DNA of 64,000 nucleotides from Cornus controversa (GCA_026545225.1 CM048845.1:101118033-101182032), one strand, 5' to 3'; shown: positions 44,761 to 56,686, numbered from the stretch's first letter. Notes: generated from the letters alone by a model not told the origin. A program made the numbers and translations.

Positions 44761-46098
44761 TGACGGCAACTATTACAGATGGAAAGTACATGCTCATAGA
44801 GTTTGATGGAAGAAAGAACTTCAGTCTTTGGCAAGTTCGAATGGTGGGATTTACTGATTCAATATGGTCTCGAAGAGGCTTTGGGTTTGAAACCGAAAAA
44901 GATGGAAGATGAAAAATGGGGGAAGATCAACTCGAATGAATAAATGCTATTCGATTAACGTTGGCAGATGATATTATGTATGATGTGATAGAAGAAGGTT
45001 CAACAGTGGATATGTGGAAGAAATTGAAAAATCAATATATAAGAAAGAATCTCACCAACCGGTTAGTCTTGAAGCAAGAGTTGTATTCTTTCCGGAGAAA
45101 ATAAGGGATAAGCTTACAAGAACATCTTGGTGAGTTAAATAAGATTATTTGTGATTTATCTAATGTTAATGTTAAGTTGAGTGATGAGAATAAAGCAATT
45201 ATTTTGTTGATGTCAGTATGCTCTACCTATAAACATTTATTTAATACTTTGCTCTATAGAAGAGATACCATTTCGGTAGAACAAGTTAAGAGTGGTTTGT
45301 TCTCTAACGAAAAGTTGAATGATGAAGAGAGTCACAATGATCAAGCTCAAGCTCTTATTGCTCAAGAGAATAAAAGGTTTGGAGCTTCAAGAAGCTTTGT
45401 GCCATTATCAGAGAAAAGATGCTACAAGTGTGGAAGAAGAAAAGAATGAGAGTGCATCTCCTGCTGTTGTTGTGTCAGAGTCTACGAAAGAAGAAATTGA
45501 TGATGATGAAACATTATCAATTATTGATAACAAGGGAGTGGTTAAGAAGTGGATACTTGATTCTGCTTGTTCCTTTCATGTGTGTCCTCATAAAGAGTGG
45601 TTTGCTACCTACAAACCTGTAGGTGGTAAGATATTTATGGGGAATAATGTTTCTTGTGATGTTATGGGAATTGAAACAATTAAAATCAAGACAACTAATG
45701 ATTTGGTAATAATTCTAACGAATGTACGTCATATTCCAAGTATCAGAAGAAATGTGATTTCTGTGGGAGCATTGAATTCCAAGAGTTGTTCGTGTGAAGT
45801 GAAGAATGGATTAATGAAGATTAGAAGAGGGCCACATGTTATGTTTTTGGGAAGTAAGGTCAATAACCTCTATGTTTTGTTGAGAAATACTATACTAGGT
45901 GGAGCAATTACAAAAACAGAATGGAAGCCTGTTTCGAGATCTGCTAGAGTGTCCAATCAAGAGCGGCCAGAGAATGAAGAAGTCATGACGATTGCAAGAA
46001 CACCAACCCTTCTAGAAGCAAGAAGAATTCAATTTGATGATGTGAGAGTAGATTCCAAGTTTGACTATTTGAACTTAGAGTTTGCTCGTAATAGATGA
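44761..46098 (+). pseudogene. Copia gag plus protease region
   Basis: Gag is read from about 44761 in more than one frame, with stops near 44911, 44941 and 45105. The frame 45177-45449 holds the gag C-terminal part, with KLSDENKAIILLMSV and a truncated zinc knuckle (CYKCG without the His-Cys end). The overlapping frame to 46098 holds the aspartic-protease-like DSACSFHVCPHKEWF, LTNVRHIPSIRRNVISVGAL and a tail that does not match integrase. The order gag then protease is that of copia elements, and the downstream pol is deleted. Confidence 0.8.
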
Positions 46099-46220
46099 AT
46101 GCAATGGAATGACGAAGAACAACAAGAAGAAAGAAGGTGTTTTGTTTAAGGTGAAGAAATCTCCAGTCGAGGTGGAGTTATGGAGGAATGTGTTGATGAA
46201 ATTTGAGCCGAGGTGGAGAT

Positions 46221-46623
46221 TGTTAGGAATTGTGGCCCAAATTCTTAATATAATTAGGTTTCCATATAGAGTTGTATTTTAATAGGTAATTCTTTTAGCA
46301 CAAGTTATCTTGGACTCTAAGGAATTGTAATTCTTGTCCAACAAGGAATTAAATTTGAAGATTCTATAAATAGATGTGAGGTTGAGATGAGAGATTGTAG
46401 AGAAAAGAGAGAGATAATTGTAGAGAGAGAGGTGAGTAGAGAGAGAAAAAGTGTATAACCAAAGTATTGAAGTAAAGATAGTCGTTCTTCGTTCGTGGAT
46501 GTAGGCAATTTGCCGAACCACGTAAATCTTGTGCAATTTGCCGAACCACGTAAATCTTGTGTTATTTGTGTATATGTGTTTTTTCTCTAGTTTATTGCTA
46601 ATAATGTGTGTGCAATCCTGACA
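46221..46623 (+). repeat. 3' LTR of the GAG-protease copia
   Basis: Begins TGTTAGGAATTGTGGCCC after the purine run GGTGGAGAT. It contains a 28-bp tandem duplication (46505-46532, 46533-46560) absent from the 5' copy, which accounts for most of the length difference. Confidence 0.88.
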
Positions 46624-46803
46624 AAGACTAGTGTGCAATGGTTGGGCAATGAAATTGTGATTGACAACCACGAGTTCTTCAGGAAAGGTAAGGTTGGAGA
46701 TTGGCAGAATCATCTAACAGATGAAATGAAAAAGTGTCTGGATCGTATCACAGAGCAAAAGTTCAATGATTCTGGATTGAACTTTGCTGTATCCCCAAAA
46801 TAA

Positions 46804-47417
46804 TAAGTGTGTGTTAATTGGCGCTTGTGGAAAGCCTTGCCTATGCATGCATTCTGGGTTAAATGAAATGCCTTCTGGTTTGAGATGATGTTGCTGTGTA
46901 TGTTTTCTTTCCTTTCTTGTTTGTTTTCTTTCCTTTCTTGTTTGTTTCTGTTTTTAGTTTCTATTGTTTTGTTTCTATGGCTCCCATGCCATTATCAATT
47001 TGGTGAGCTTTGCTCTTGTTCGCCTTTCTGGCTTGTTTGTAATGATCTCTTCTTTCTTTCAATTTATACTCATCTTCTACCCGAAAAAAAGGGCTTGCTT
47101 AGTACCTAATAATGTGATGTTGGATATGTATTTAAGTTTAATTATGTACCAGTTCTGTCGAAAAAAATAGAAATAAAAATAAGAAGAAGAAGAAGAGAGA
47201 GAGCAATTGCAAAATGCCCCTATTACCTAATAATATGATCTTGAGTAATTCACATCACTTGTTATACTATTGTAGCAAATGATTTTTTTTTTTTTTTGAC
47301 GAAGAAGAAGAAGAAGAAGACGAGGGTAATTACAAAATGCCCCTTGTATAGATGTTGTATTTGATGGGAATCAGTGTTGCATAGTATTCAGTTGCATCAT
47401 CTTCAAGAAGATATATA
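46804..47417. other. SOT copy D 3' flank
   Basis: No gene. A T-rich stretch (46890-47050) with a duplicated TTTCTTTCCTTTCTTGTTTG word ends in an A-run near 47084, possibly a LINE 3' tail. (AAG)n runs lie at about 47180-47196 and 47302-47320. Confidence 0.4.
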
Positions 47418-47681
47418 CTCCCTCCGTCCCATAATTTTAGTCCACTATTCTTTTTTGGGATGTCCCAAAATACATGTCCATTTCCTAAAATGGATTATAT
47501 GATTCCTAAACTACCCTTTCCAAACTCTACTATCCTAAAAATGGGACTCACTATATAATAATAATACTAACTTTTAAACGAGGGCTAATATGTAAATTCA
47601 TGTATTATTACACTAAAAAGTGGGTCCCACCATAAAAAGTTAGAATTCTCAAACATGCCAAGAATTATGAGATGGAGGTAG
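47418..47681. mobile_element. Stowaway-type MITE
   Basis: 264 bp with ends CTCCCTCCGTCCCATAATTT and (complement) CTACCTCCATCTCATAATTC, flanked by TA on both sides. This is the classic Stowaway (Tc1/mariner) terminus. Confidence 0.92.
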
Positions 47682-47946
47682 TATATATATATATATCTGA
47701 AAAGCATGCGAGTGGGACCTTTGTTAGTTTGAATGAAGATAAATGATTAATTACAACATCACCAAAGATGGAGCTTAGCTCACAAAAACATTAATTGAGA
47801 TTGTCTTCTTTTTCCCAAGCTTATTACTATAAAGCACTCTCAATGTTCAAGGCAAGTGCAAGTAATTTCAGACCTTTCTACCTTCATCCTCTTTTGCTAC
47901 TAAGTTAGATCCTTCTCTTCACAGGAAGCTTATTTCCCTGCTTAAA

Positions 47947-48949
47947 TGAGTCGTACACCTATAAAACGTGAGGAAAAAGAAGAGTCCCCAAAAGCCCAAA
48001 TGAAATACAGTGACATAATATCAACCCTTCCTAGAGAAAATGGCCGGACAGCCTCTAATTCTCTCTACCAGTACCAAGGCTTTTGGTACCCTTGTTCCTA
48101 GAACCAATCATGTCAGCTCAAGAACACTTCAAGGCTCAACCCACAGATTTAATCGTTTGCAGTGCTCCAAAATCAGGTACCACTTAGCTTAAGGCCTTGA
48201 CTTTTGCCATCACAACAAGAAATCAATTCCATGAATCCACAAATCCTTTACTCACCACTATACCCCATGAATGCCTTCCCTTATTGGAGTATGATCTTGT
48301 CAAAAACCCAACTTACCAGCCTCCCAAGCTTCCCCTTTTGGCCACCCACCTTCCCTATACTTGCTTACCACAATCTATACTAGCTTATGGTTGTAAAATT
48401 CTTTATATATGCATGGACCCAAAGGATACATTTGTTTCTCTGTGGCACTTTGCATGCAAGATGGGACCCAAAGATGCACAATACCTTCTACCCTTGGAAA
48501 AGGCATTTGAGCAGTTTTGTAGAGGCTTATCTGCTTATGGACCATATTGGGACCATGCCTTAGGATATTGGAAAGCAAGCTTGGAATGTCCTGAGAGGGT
48601 ATTGTTTTTGAAATATGAAGATATGAAGAGAGACACATTGTTGCATGTAAAGAAATTGGCTGAGTATACAGGTCAACCATTTTCCATGAAAGAAGAGATG
48701 GAAGGTGTGCCACAAAGAATTGTAGAGTTGTGTAGTTTTGAACATATGAGCAATTTGGAGGTGAATAAGAATGGGAAGCATCGTCCCAATTCGCCTATGG
48801 CGATTGATAACAGCATGTACTTCAGAAAAGGGAAGGTTGGGGATTGGAAGAATCATCTAACAGCAGAGATGATTGAGCTTTTGGATCACATTACAGAAGA
48901 GAAGCTAGGTGGTTCTGGTTTGACATTTCATGTGTCATCAAGGCCATAA
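47947..48949 (+). pseudogene. Sulfotransferase pseudogene, copy E
   Basis: The best preserved copy. ATG 47947 starts MSRTPIKREEKEESPK, then STLPRENGRT and YQYQGFWYPCS. A frameshift near 48092 leads to MSAQEHFKAQPTDLIVCSAP, KSGTT and a TAG at 48185 in place of the P-loop Trp. From 48197 the frame is open to 48949: LATHLPYTCLPQSI with the catalytic His, ILYICMDPKDTFVSLWHF (Met replaces the Arg of RDPKD, a residue that binds the PAPS 3'-phosphate in SOTs), EKAFEQFCRGLSAYGPYWDH, VLFLKYEDMK, LCSFEHMSNLEVNK and FRKGKVGDWKNHLTAEM. The open 3' part could suggest recent loss. A full active enzyme is unlikely. Confidence 0.88.
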
Positions 48950-49439
48950 AGGGGGTGTTACAGCACTGAATTTTGCCTTGTAGTTCCCACTATATGTGAT
49001 ACTGCCTCTGTTTACCCTTTTTGTGAGGTGTCTATGTCAATAAAAAAAAATAGAAATTCCATAAAATTGGAATAACTTGGAAATTTTCTACAGTATTATT
49101 GTTTTCCTTCAAATAAATGATATTTTAAAACAGGCCTAGTGGTATCTAATATTTTTAGAGTGAAAGGTAAAAAAGTTCTTTGTCAGAAAAATAATAATAA
49201 TAATATTTTACACTTTCTTTTGAAAACCAAAAGACTTAATCCAATAAATTGACTGGAAGAAAAAAAAAAGGAAAGAAAAGATTGTTATCATGTATTCTTC
49301 ACATAATATTTCCCAAGGAATGTGAGTTTTGACTTAACTTCTATATGATTTCATTCAATCTAATATTTATTTATGGAAAATACATGTATATTTTACACTT
49401 ATAAATATATGGATATTTCTTGTAAAAACTTTTTGAAGA
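48950..49439. other. Intergenic before the deacylase gene
   Basis: AT-rich, no gene. A TATA-like TATAAATA at 49400-49407 may belong to the promoter of the next gene. Confidence 0.5.
49400..49407 (+). promoter_or_regulatory. Possible TATA box of the deacylase gene
   Basis: TATAAATA 33 nt before an in-frame upstream ATG (49440) and 141 nt before the conserved ATG (49548). Its activity cannot be judged from sequence. Confidence 0.35.
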
Positions 49440-49547
49440 ATGATTTTTGGGACTTGTCAACTAATTGCAAGAGTAGCCTTAACATGTGGCTCTTGCGTAT
49501 CAAAAACAAGCCTTTGCAGGGCGTATTTTAGCAATAGCAGCCGACAG

Positions 49548-52500
49548 ATGGTTACCCTGGTGGTGGCAACCACCACCGACCCGGCCTCCATCGGCCCAGC
49601 CTCCGCCCTCTTAGCCATGCCCGGTTGGCACCCTGGCCCCCTTGTGCAGGTTAGTTCTCATCCCCCACCTCCCTCCTCTCCACTTTTATTCACTCTCACA
49701 CACACTTCTCCACAATTCCCCCTTCCATCACTATCGTGCGCTGCTCGTGGAGTAGTACGCTCACCCATGCCAAATGCAATGAAATTCCTTTATTTCTATG
49801 TAAAATGATACGGAAATTGTGGATTATGATAATTATGGTTGTGATTAACTACTAAAAATCTTAAATTGGTATAGGGTATACCGAGTTTTGTCAATAGGGA
49901 AGTTAGATTATTGAAACATGATAACAGCATTGTTAATGAGGATCACTTGGATAAGCGTTGGGAGGCAGTGACTGAAGAAGTTGTCGATGAGGTCATATTT
50001 CTGAGCAAGCACACGGCGGTGTCTAACCGTCCTGCGCTCACTGTTCACCCAATCGGTACAATTTTGCTTAGATATGCTCTGTTTTCTTATTGGGTTTTGC
50101 TTGGATTAGTAGTTTTGTAGTTTGTTTGATTTAATTTATGTGTAGTACAAGTCTTGAAATGTTGCAGTATTTGTTGTGCATGAAATATTGTGTAGGTGTG
50201 CCTCATTTGCGTGAAGGGGAGGTGCCGCCTGCAGGTGGAAAGCCCGGATGGGCAGCGCCACCAAATCCTCGGATAGGGCCGTGGTTGAGGCTCTTGAAAA
50301 CCATTGCTGAATCACATAATTTAACTCCTGAATTTGAGGTAGCATGTTACATTGTATTGACTGATCTGTTTGTTTGATGCAACACTCATTGAATCTCAGG
50401 ATGCATAGGCCTACCCTATTTCAACTTTAGGCGGCAACTTGTAAACATTGGCTACACTTTTTCATCTCACGTATTTGATGTTGTTTTATCTTATATATTG
50501 CAATTCTTTTCAAATATGATTTGGTGGATGTATTAGAATGTTTGCATGTACAGACATGAGTAGTGTAGATAACTGTATCCGACATTTACACCAGTCCCTC
50601 TGGCTGGATTTGCTAAATCTTGATCCTTTGAAGGTATATTTCAAAAGAAATATTATATTACAGTCAGATCCACTACACAGCTTGGATCAGACAAAAAAAG
50701 TTTGCTTTTTGATAAATAATACACAAGCACCAATATCAGTCATTTTACTGTTGAATAGTATATTTCCTATACCTTAATCAAGATTTGTTGGTGATGAAAC
50801 AGATAAAAAGTACATATTTAGTTCACTTATGCAACCTTAATATTTTGTGGAGATCATCTTCTCTAAAGCCATCGTATTCAATATTGGCCTGATTCTTATG
50901 CTGTCAATAGTAGTTATTAACCCTGTTTGAAATTATCTTCAGGGGTTGCAACTTCCTGCCTAACGGTCCTGCTTTGCCCAATTTACGTACAAAAAATAAG
51001 TATTATCTTGTCAGGCAAGGCAGGATCCAATTTTACAGGCCCATACACATTTCAGTGGTGGGGTCAGCAGAGTTACAGCTCACTGCTTCTTGTCCAGCCT
51101 GGTTGTTTGGCATCATCATTTTCTTGTAACGGAATTCGGTTTTTAATTTAGCCTTGTACATTTTCCAGTGCGAGAAGCATTCTTCCTGTTAACAAGTTGA
51201 AAAAAATAATGAGCATTGCACATTCCTTTCTGGTTCCCCACCCCACACCCCCAAAAAAGAAAAGAAAGTTTTTTGTTAATGTTTTTGCTATTCATTGAAA
51301 GCACCTGCTCATTTGCAAAGCAAATCTGGAAGAACTTGCGTTGAATATTGGCTATTCAAGATCCAGTTCAAAGATATGGGAGCATATCGAAACACCATTT
51401 TCTGCAAAAACCTCAAAAAAATTTACATTTATTTATTATAAAACCATATTCTTTCTGGGAGTTGAGTGGTCAGGCTGAAATTCCAATTGAAACAATTAGT
51501 AATGGTGGCACTTTAATGGGTAACAAATATCACCAAGACACGAAGCAAATGCATTTTGTCTAGAAGCTTGTTTCAGTGTGTCCCTAATTAGTATATGATG
51601 CAACTCAATGTGTGGTATTTGTTTATTATGATAAAACAATTTTTACTACCTGTGAATTAAGTTTTTGTCCTCAACTTTTTAGTTGTAAACATAAAACCCT
51701 CTTGCTATCTTGTTCCTAGATGAGTAATGACATAGTTAATTGACAAAGCGAGCAAGTGCTCTAAGTTAGAACTATGAAAAGATCAAGATTTTAGGTTAAA
51801 CAGGAGTAAAAATATTTGTCTTTATAAAGAGACTTCTTGAGAAAATTGATCCATTTGGCCAACCACAAGTAGTTTAGGTTAAGGCTGTTTTAAGTTGAGT
51901 CCTATCTCAATTAAACTATTTTCATCTTTCACTATCAATGGGAATATAATTTTCAGTTATAAAATGACTTAAGATGTATCCGCTCCTCATCTAGCACGCC
52001 TCTCGTTCTTTTTTACCATTTTTTTTATTTTCAGTTTGCTTGATTGTGTAGTTAAAACACATACAGCGAGTTCTTTCCTATTTTTATTTCTTGGTGTAGG
52101 TCACATTGGAGGCTACTCATCATGGACCTGAAATTAATTCGCCCACCATGTTTGTAGAAATTGGTATACTTCTATTTGCCGATCATGACAACTTTATCAA
52201 TAATAAATATTCACAATTTGTTGAATATATTTATCACAATTTTTATTATATTCTTTTCCAGCTGCAATTGATTATATTTGATATCTCATCTTTGGGGAAA
52301 ATAACAAATGAAATTGAATGTTAATTACTCTTAGGTACTGCTTGAATATTTTTCTGATATATGTCATTTCAAACTACCTTTTTCTGTCTATTTCAGGAAG
52401 TACAGAAGAGTACTGGAGGAGGCAGGACGCAGCACAAGCCATTGCTTTAGTTGGGTATCCTTTTTTCATGGATTTATTTTGTAACTGTTTACTCTTACAG

Positions 52501-55500
52501 TCTTGCCTCTATCCATGTAATTTCTTTTTTTCATTCTTCCCGTTCTCCTCAGAAGCATATGAATGGCTTTTTTAGGGAGGTTTGAGTTGGGTAAAGTCAT
52601 ATGTTTTATTTCCTCTCTGGCCAATTAAATCCATGTCTTCAAGGTTCAACTTTTAGAACTTAAAACCTTCTTCAGAGATAGCATTTGTATATCATTTCTA
52701 CTCATGCAATTTTCTTGAGTGACATGTTGGCAAGGATTCTCATGTTAAAAAAAATGTGTGGGTGTGGGGGAAGGGGAATATAGCTCAGTTTTTATGTGGT
52801 AGATGAGGTCTATCCAATAATTTGTTTAACAAAGTTTTTGTCGTGGTGATTGAAGTTAGTCTGGGAAGGATTGGGGCTTGGAGGAGGAGTTTCAGTAGGG
52901 GACTGGAGCAGGTACGGTCAATATAATGTGTTTGCTTATGAATTTTAGTTTGTAAGTTCTTCTAGTGCAACAGCATAATATGAAAAACAGCTGTATGAGT
53001 TTGTAACAAAACAAAACTTGTTTAATCTACTGATAAAGTTGCTTGCCTTAAATTATAGATCCTGCAAGACCCTGTTTGTTGGACATGGATTTTGTGATTA
53101 TTAAAGTTTGTACCCCATTCTCCTGGTTGCGTCCTCTTGTCTAGTTGCCATTCTTGAGAAGATCCATCTTTTTGTGTTGCTTTCTCATTTCTAAATCTAA
53201 AATGTTTTCTTAGTATCCCCTAAAAGGTGTTATCATAGTAATTATGACTTCTGAAATCAAAGCCATATGATGATGCAGTATGTCCTTTTTATTTTTCTTT
53301 TTTTCCATTAGTGAAGCTGTAAAATAGTCACTTTTAATTTCTTTAGAAATGCACTTTTTTCTTCTTTTTTTGTTTTTTTTTGTGCTACAGTTTTTCTCCC
53401 CTCTTTTATAGGTATTTTTAATGATGCAGGAATAATGGTCAAAACAAAATACTTGTAGGAGTTGGTGGTGGACATTATGTACCCCGGCATATGGACATCG
53501 TTCTGTAAGTTCATACAATTACCAGCTTCCAAGTGTTTTATCAAGGTTCTGTTTATTGATCAACAATTTCAAGGGCATAATAGAACAGATTTCTCAGATG
53601 AGCTCAATGTTTTGACTAGAAACAGTCAATAGTTTCCAATAAATCAAAAAAGTCATGACATCGGGCTGATTCTTTAAGTCATTTCCTTTGTCAAATACCA
53701 AAAAAAGTCCAGATTAAGATTATAATGAGGCAGAACTCGGCTTCTAGTTGTTTGTCTTTAGTCTAACTCTTGTACTAGTATCTGTTCAGATTTCATTGTC
53801 TAGTACAAGTTATTAACCTTGTTTCCACCAGCTTTCTTCAGCACAAAAAGAAACATTTATAACTATATTTGTTGCCGTTTGAAGTCAATGTTCTAAAATA
53901 GTTTCTTCGTCTCTGGAATTGTTGCAAAACAACAAACCAAGCCTTCTGTACAAACTACTCTCCTTAATTTCAGAATGCATGAATACCGGCTTGGTCCTGT
54001 TTGGTGTTCTGAAAGGGACTTCAGTGCCAAAGTTTTGATGTCCCAGTTTTGTTTATAAAGTTCCATAATGAATTTCCCTTTTCAGGAAAGATGGTGTTTG
54101 GGTGGGCCACCTGCTATCTGGGTATTCCTTGCCGATGGAAGATCATGGTCAGTCCAAAGCACAGGCAAATGCTGAGGGTATCGGTGGGACTTGGAGAGAA
54201 TCAATTAAAGTTGCATTTGAGACTACTAAAGCGGCTTTTCCAGGGGGAGAAGTTTTAGCTCATCTTGATAACAAGTTAGTCATTCTTGTGAAGGAGTTGA
54301 TATTTAATTTAATTAGCAAAGTCAAATTTCTTCAATCCTCTATTTGGTTGCTGCCAAGTTTCCATAAGAACATAAATCTTGGAACTCTAAATAACCAAAC
54401 CACGCCTTCCCATCATTGAATTCCAACTTATGTTTTTCCTTACATAAAATCTAAGTAATCAGGCATGGCATAAATACAAATATGCAATTAGTTGATAAAT
54501 CAATTTAGGAAATCCTCAGAAGCTGAAAAGGATTTTCTCAAATACATAAATAAAAAATAAATAATAAATAAAAATTTTGAGAATTACCTGGATGCACGGA
54601 AGTGGCATCATGTTTTATTCATCATCTTTGGGGAAAAGAACTAAGACCATTACAATGGTCATTTGACACTTGCATTATTAGCTAATGATCTCCCATATTT
54701 CAAACTATTGTAAGCAAATGGTCCTGGGGGTGTAGAAGAGAAGAAGAAAGAAAGCTTCTCTCCTTCATTCTAATCATTATCAACCAGAAGGCCTCATTAG
54801 TTCATCAGAATACGAGAGAAATTCAAGCTCTATTTTCCGAAAAAGATGAAGTTCAGAGAACATTTGCATATCTCTAACGTTGAGTCATAAATGAGCTGAA
54901 CTATAACATTAGCAGCTCCCATGTACATGGGCAAGGTTCTATTACAATTCTAACTTTTGTCAAGTTCTTTCGAGAGGAATTGCCTGTTGTAACTTCTGAT
55001 GTGTCCCTTTGCAATAAACAATTGCTTCGAGAAGAATTGAATAGTAATTTGATTATAGTCAAGTCAAACATGGCATGCAATTATACAATAATTGTATCAT
55101 TGAGAATGAATGTTACACCAATGAGCTTCTTCTGTGAAAACTGGCATTTTATACCAAACTATAGTGTAATTATACATTAGCTTCTGTTACAATTGAAGTT
55201 TGAATTTTCCTGTGCTTTCAGACTACTCTTCCAAGTTGTGCTTTCAGAATTTTCCTTTGCTGCATTTTCCTTTACATTTGGAATGTCTTGGCTTATTATT
55301 TGTGTGTCACCTATCTCTTATAATACAAAGATTTATTTAATGTCATGTTAGTCGCGTATCAACGTTGTTAAAAAATAACACTAGTGTCTCTTTCAACATT
55401 ACTGGTATGTTTCATCTGACCAATCCCTTATATCATTTGTACTCTGAAAAATTCCCAGCACTGTATTATTTAACCTAAGAATCTACACTTGATTATGCAA

Positions 55501-55791
55501 ACAATTGTACCTGTTGAACCAATGGCTACATGGAATTATTCCAAAGCCTAGTACAAGGTATGAATTTATTTCTACAAGCATGATTTATGTATTTGCGAAC
55601 TTGTACATTTCTTTACCCAAATTAATTGTCACTATATATATATAATATATATTATCAAACTTATTTGTCACTATGGTAGGGCTAATTTTACTGATGGATG
55701 CAGGAGTTTCAAAAGCTGGCAAAAAAAGGCCATCATGGGGTTCTTGGCAGAGCAAGACATAAAAATTGGCAAGCCTGGTGACTTCTGCTGA
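49548..55791 (+). CDS. GEK1: D-aminoacyl-tRNA deacylase (GEK1/DTD2 type)
   Basis: Removes D-amino acids (and, in plants, aldehyde-modified forms) from mischarged tRNA. Arabidopsis GEK1 is linked to ethanol and acetaldehyde tolerance. Nine exons read by eye: 49548-49649, 49875-50055, 50196-50338, 52100-52163, 52397-52449, 52856-52911, 53430-53504, 54086-54274, 55704-55791. All have GT-AG borders and consistent phase, giving 316 residues, close to the Arabidopsis protein as I recall it. Conserved words: MVTLVVATTTDPAS, ALLAMPGW, FLSKHTAVSNRPALTVHPIG, GGKPGWAAPPNPRIGPW, EATHHGPEINSPTMF, GSTEEYWRRQDAAQ, LVWEGLGLGGG, GVGGGHYVPRHMD, VGHLLSGYSLPMED and a C-terminal KIGKPGDFC. No stop or frameshift. 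Intron 3 is the longest (about 1.76 kb). Confidence 0.93.
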
Positions 55792-56390
55792 TGCTCGCAG
55801 TAGGGTTTTATTCCAGTGGTTCAGTTTCTTCATTGGTATATGTTGAAGGCGATATCTTCCGACCTATTAGGGCTTAAACCAAGAAAAATATGATTTTCCA
55901 GCAAGGAGTGGCCCGTGACTGATTGTTTTGTCAATTTTGCTTTATTTTAGTGTCTCGGAATGATATTCTGATTACTGCCAACAATAATAGCAACTTCTTG
56001 AAGGGTTTTTTTTCCCCCAATTGGTATTTTCCAGTTGTAAAGAAATTATTCATATCTATACAGAAGTCTGCATACTGTTCATTCCATGACAAAATTAGCT
56101 TCACCCATTACATTTCTGTGGTTTGACTTTGATGTACTTGCATATTTATAAGATCAAGCGGAGACACAAAAGCATCTCCCTAGTATAGCGTTAATATAGA
56201 TATATATATATATAATATTGCAGTCTGCAATTGGTTTAATCTTTTCTCTGCATCAGTTTTTAGCCATTGAGAAATTGCAGCTTTTTAGCTGGTTCGGAAA
56301 TTGCAGCTCAAGGTTGAACAGGTTTATAATTTCACTTTACCCTATTTAAAAAGAGTGGATAAGGTCAGGCTATTGAATTATGGTACATTA

Positions 56391-56465
56391 CAAATCGGAT
56401 CTTATATTTGATCCTGTGTCTAGCCATACAAATCGGATCTTATATTTGATCCTGTGTCTAGCCAT
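56391..56465. repeat. 38-bp tandem duplication
   Basis: Units start CAAATCGGATCTTATATTTG at 56391 and 56429 and are essentially identical. Confidence 0.9.
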
Positions 56466-56637
56466 GCTTGGTGAGTTTATATCTGAAGGAATAGAAGCTT
56501 CCATTCAATGGAAGACTAGAAAATTCAATAACAAAAATTCAACTTGTTTGGGAGCATAGAAAATGGTTTATATTTTGTTACATAGCAGACATTTTTCTAC
56601 TGCTTTGAGGACAAAACGCAGGTTAGGCCAACCTAAA

Positions 56638-56639
<2 letters not shown>

Positions 56640-56686
<47 letters not shown>

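Larger units (their letters stand above)
44372..46623 (+). mobile_element. GAG-protease-only copia derivative
   Basis: LTRs at 44372-44744 and 46221-46623, with a perfect AAGAC target duplication at 44367-44371 and 46624-46628. PBS TGGTATCAAAGTTATG follows the first LTR. The 1.48-kb interior holds gag (IEFDGRKNFSLWQVRM, LTNRLVLKQELYSF, INEC-like CYKCGRRKE) and a protease-like WILDSACSFHVCPHKEW, and then goes directly to the 3' LTR. Integrase and RT are missing. Stops are present. Confidence 0.92.
43571..46803 (+). pseudogene. Sulfotransferase pseudogene, copy D, split by copia
   Basis: ATG 43571 (MATSLSSETIHIPNTNKEE) begins a full-length SOT reading: TLPKERGWMSEHLVQYQGYW, HHLKARPTDIFMSAYMKCGTT, then TAG at 43844 in place of the P-loop Trp. 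It continues LRTLVFTTM, SSHPLFNTGPHGYFPFL and KFVYIWRDPKDMFISLWHF (about 44070), with further frameshifts and stops between 44050 and 44200. Then come FLRYEDLKKEPS and LCSFENLSNLEVNK (about 44330). A 2.25-kb copia derivative follows. The C-terminus resumes at 46629 with TSVQWLGNEIVIDNHEFFRK, including RKGKVGDWQNHLTDEM, and ends at TAA 46801. Before disruption it was a typical SOT of about 340 residues. Confidence 0.9.

Noticed and set aside
50538..51563. Short plus-strand frames in deacylase intron 3
   Set aside because: They lie inside an intron whose flanking exons join in phase. No motif.
52450..52460. Alternative donor two bases after TTAGTTGG for deacylase exon 5
   Set aside because: It would put the next exon out of frame. 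The donor at 52450 with acceptor at 52856 gives the family sequence ALLVWEGLG.
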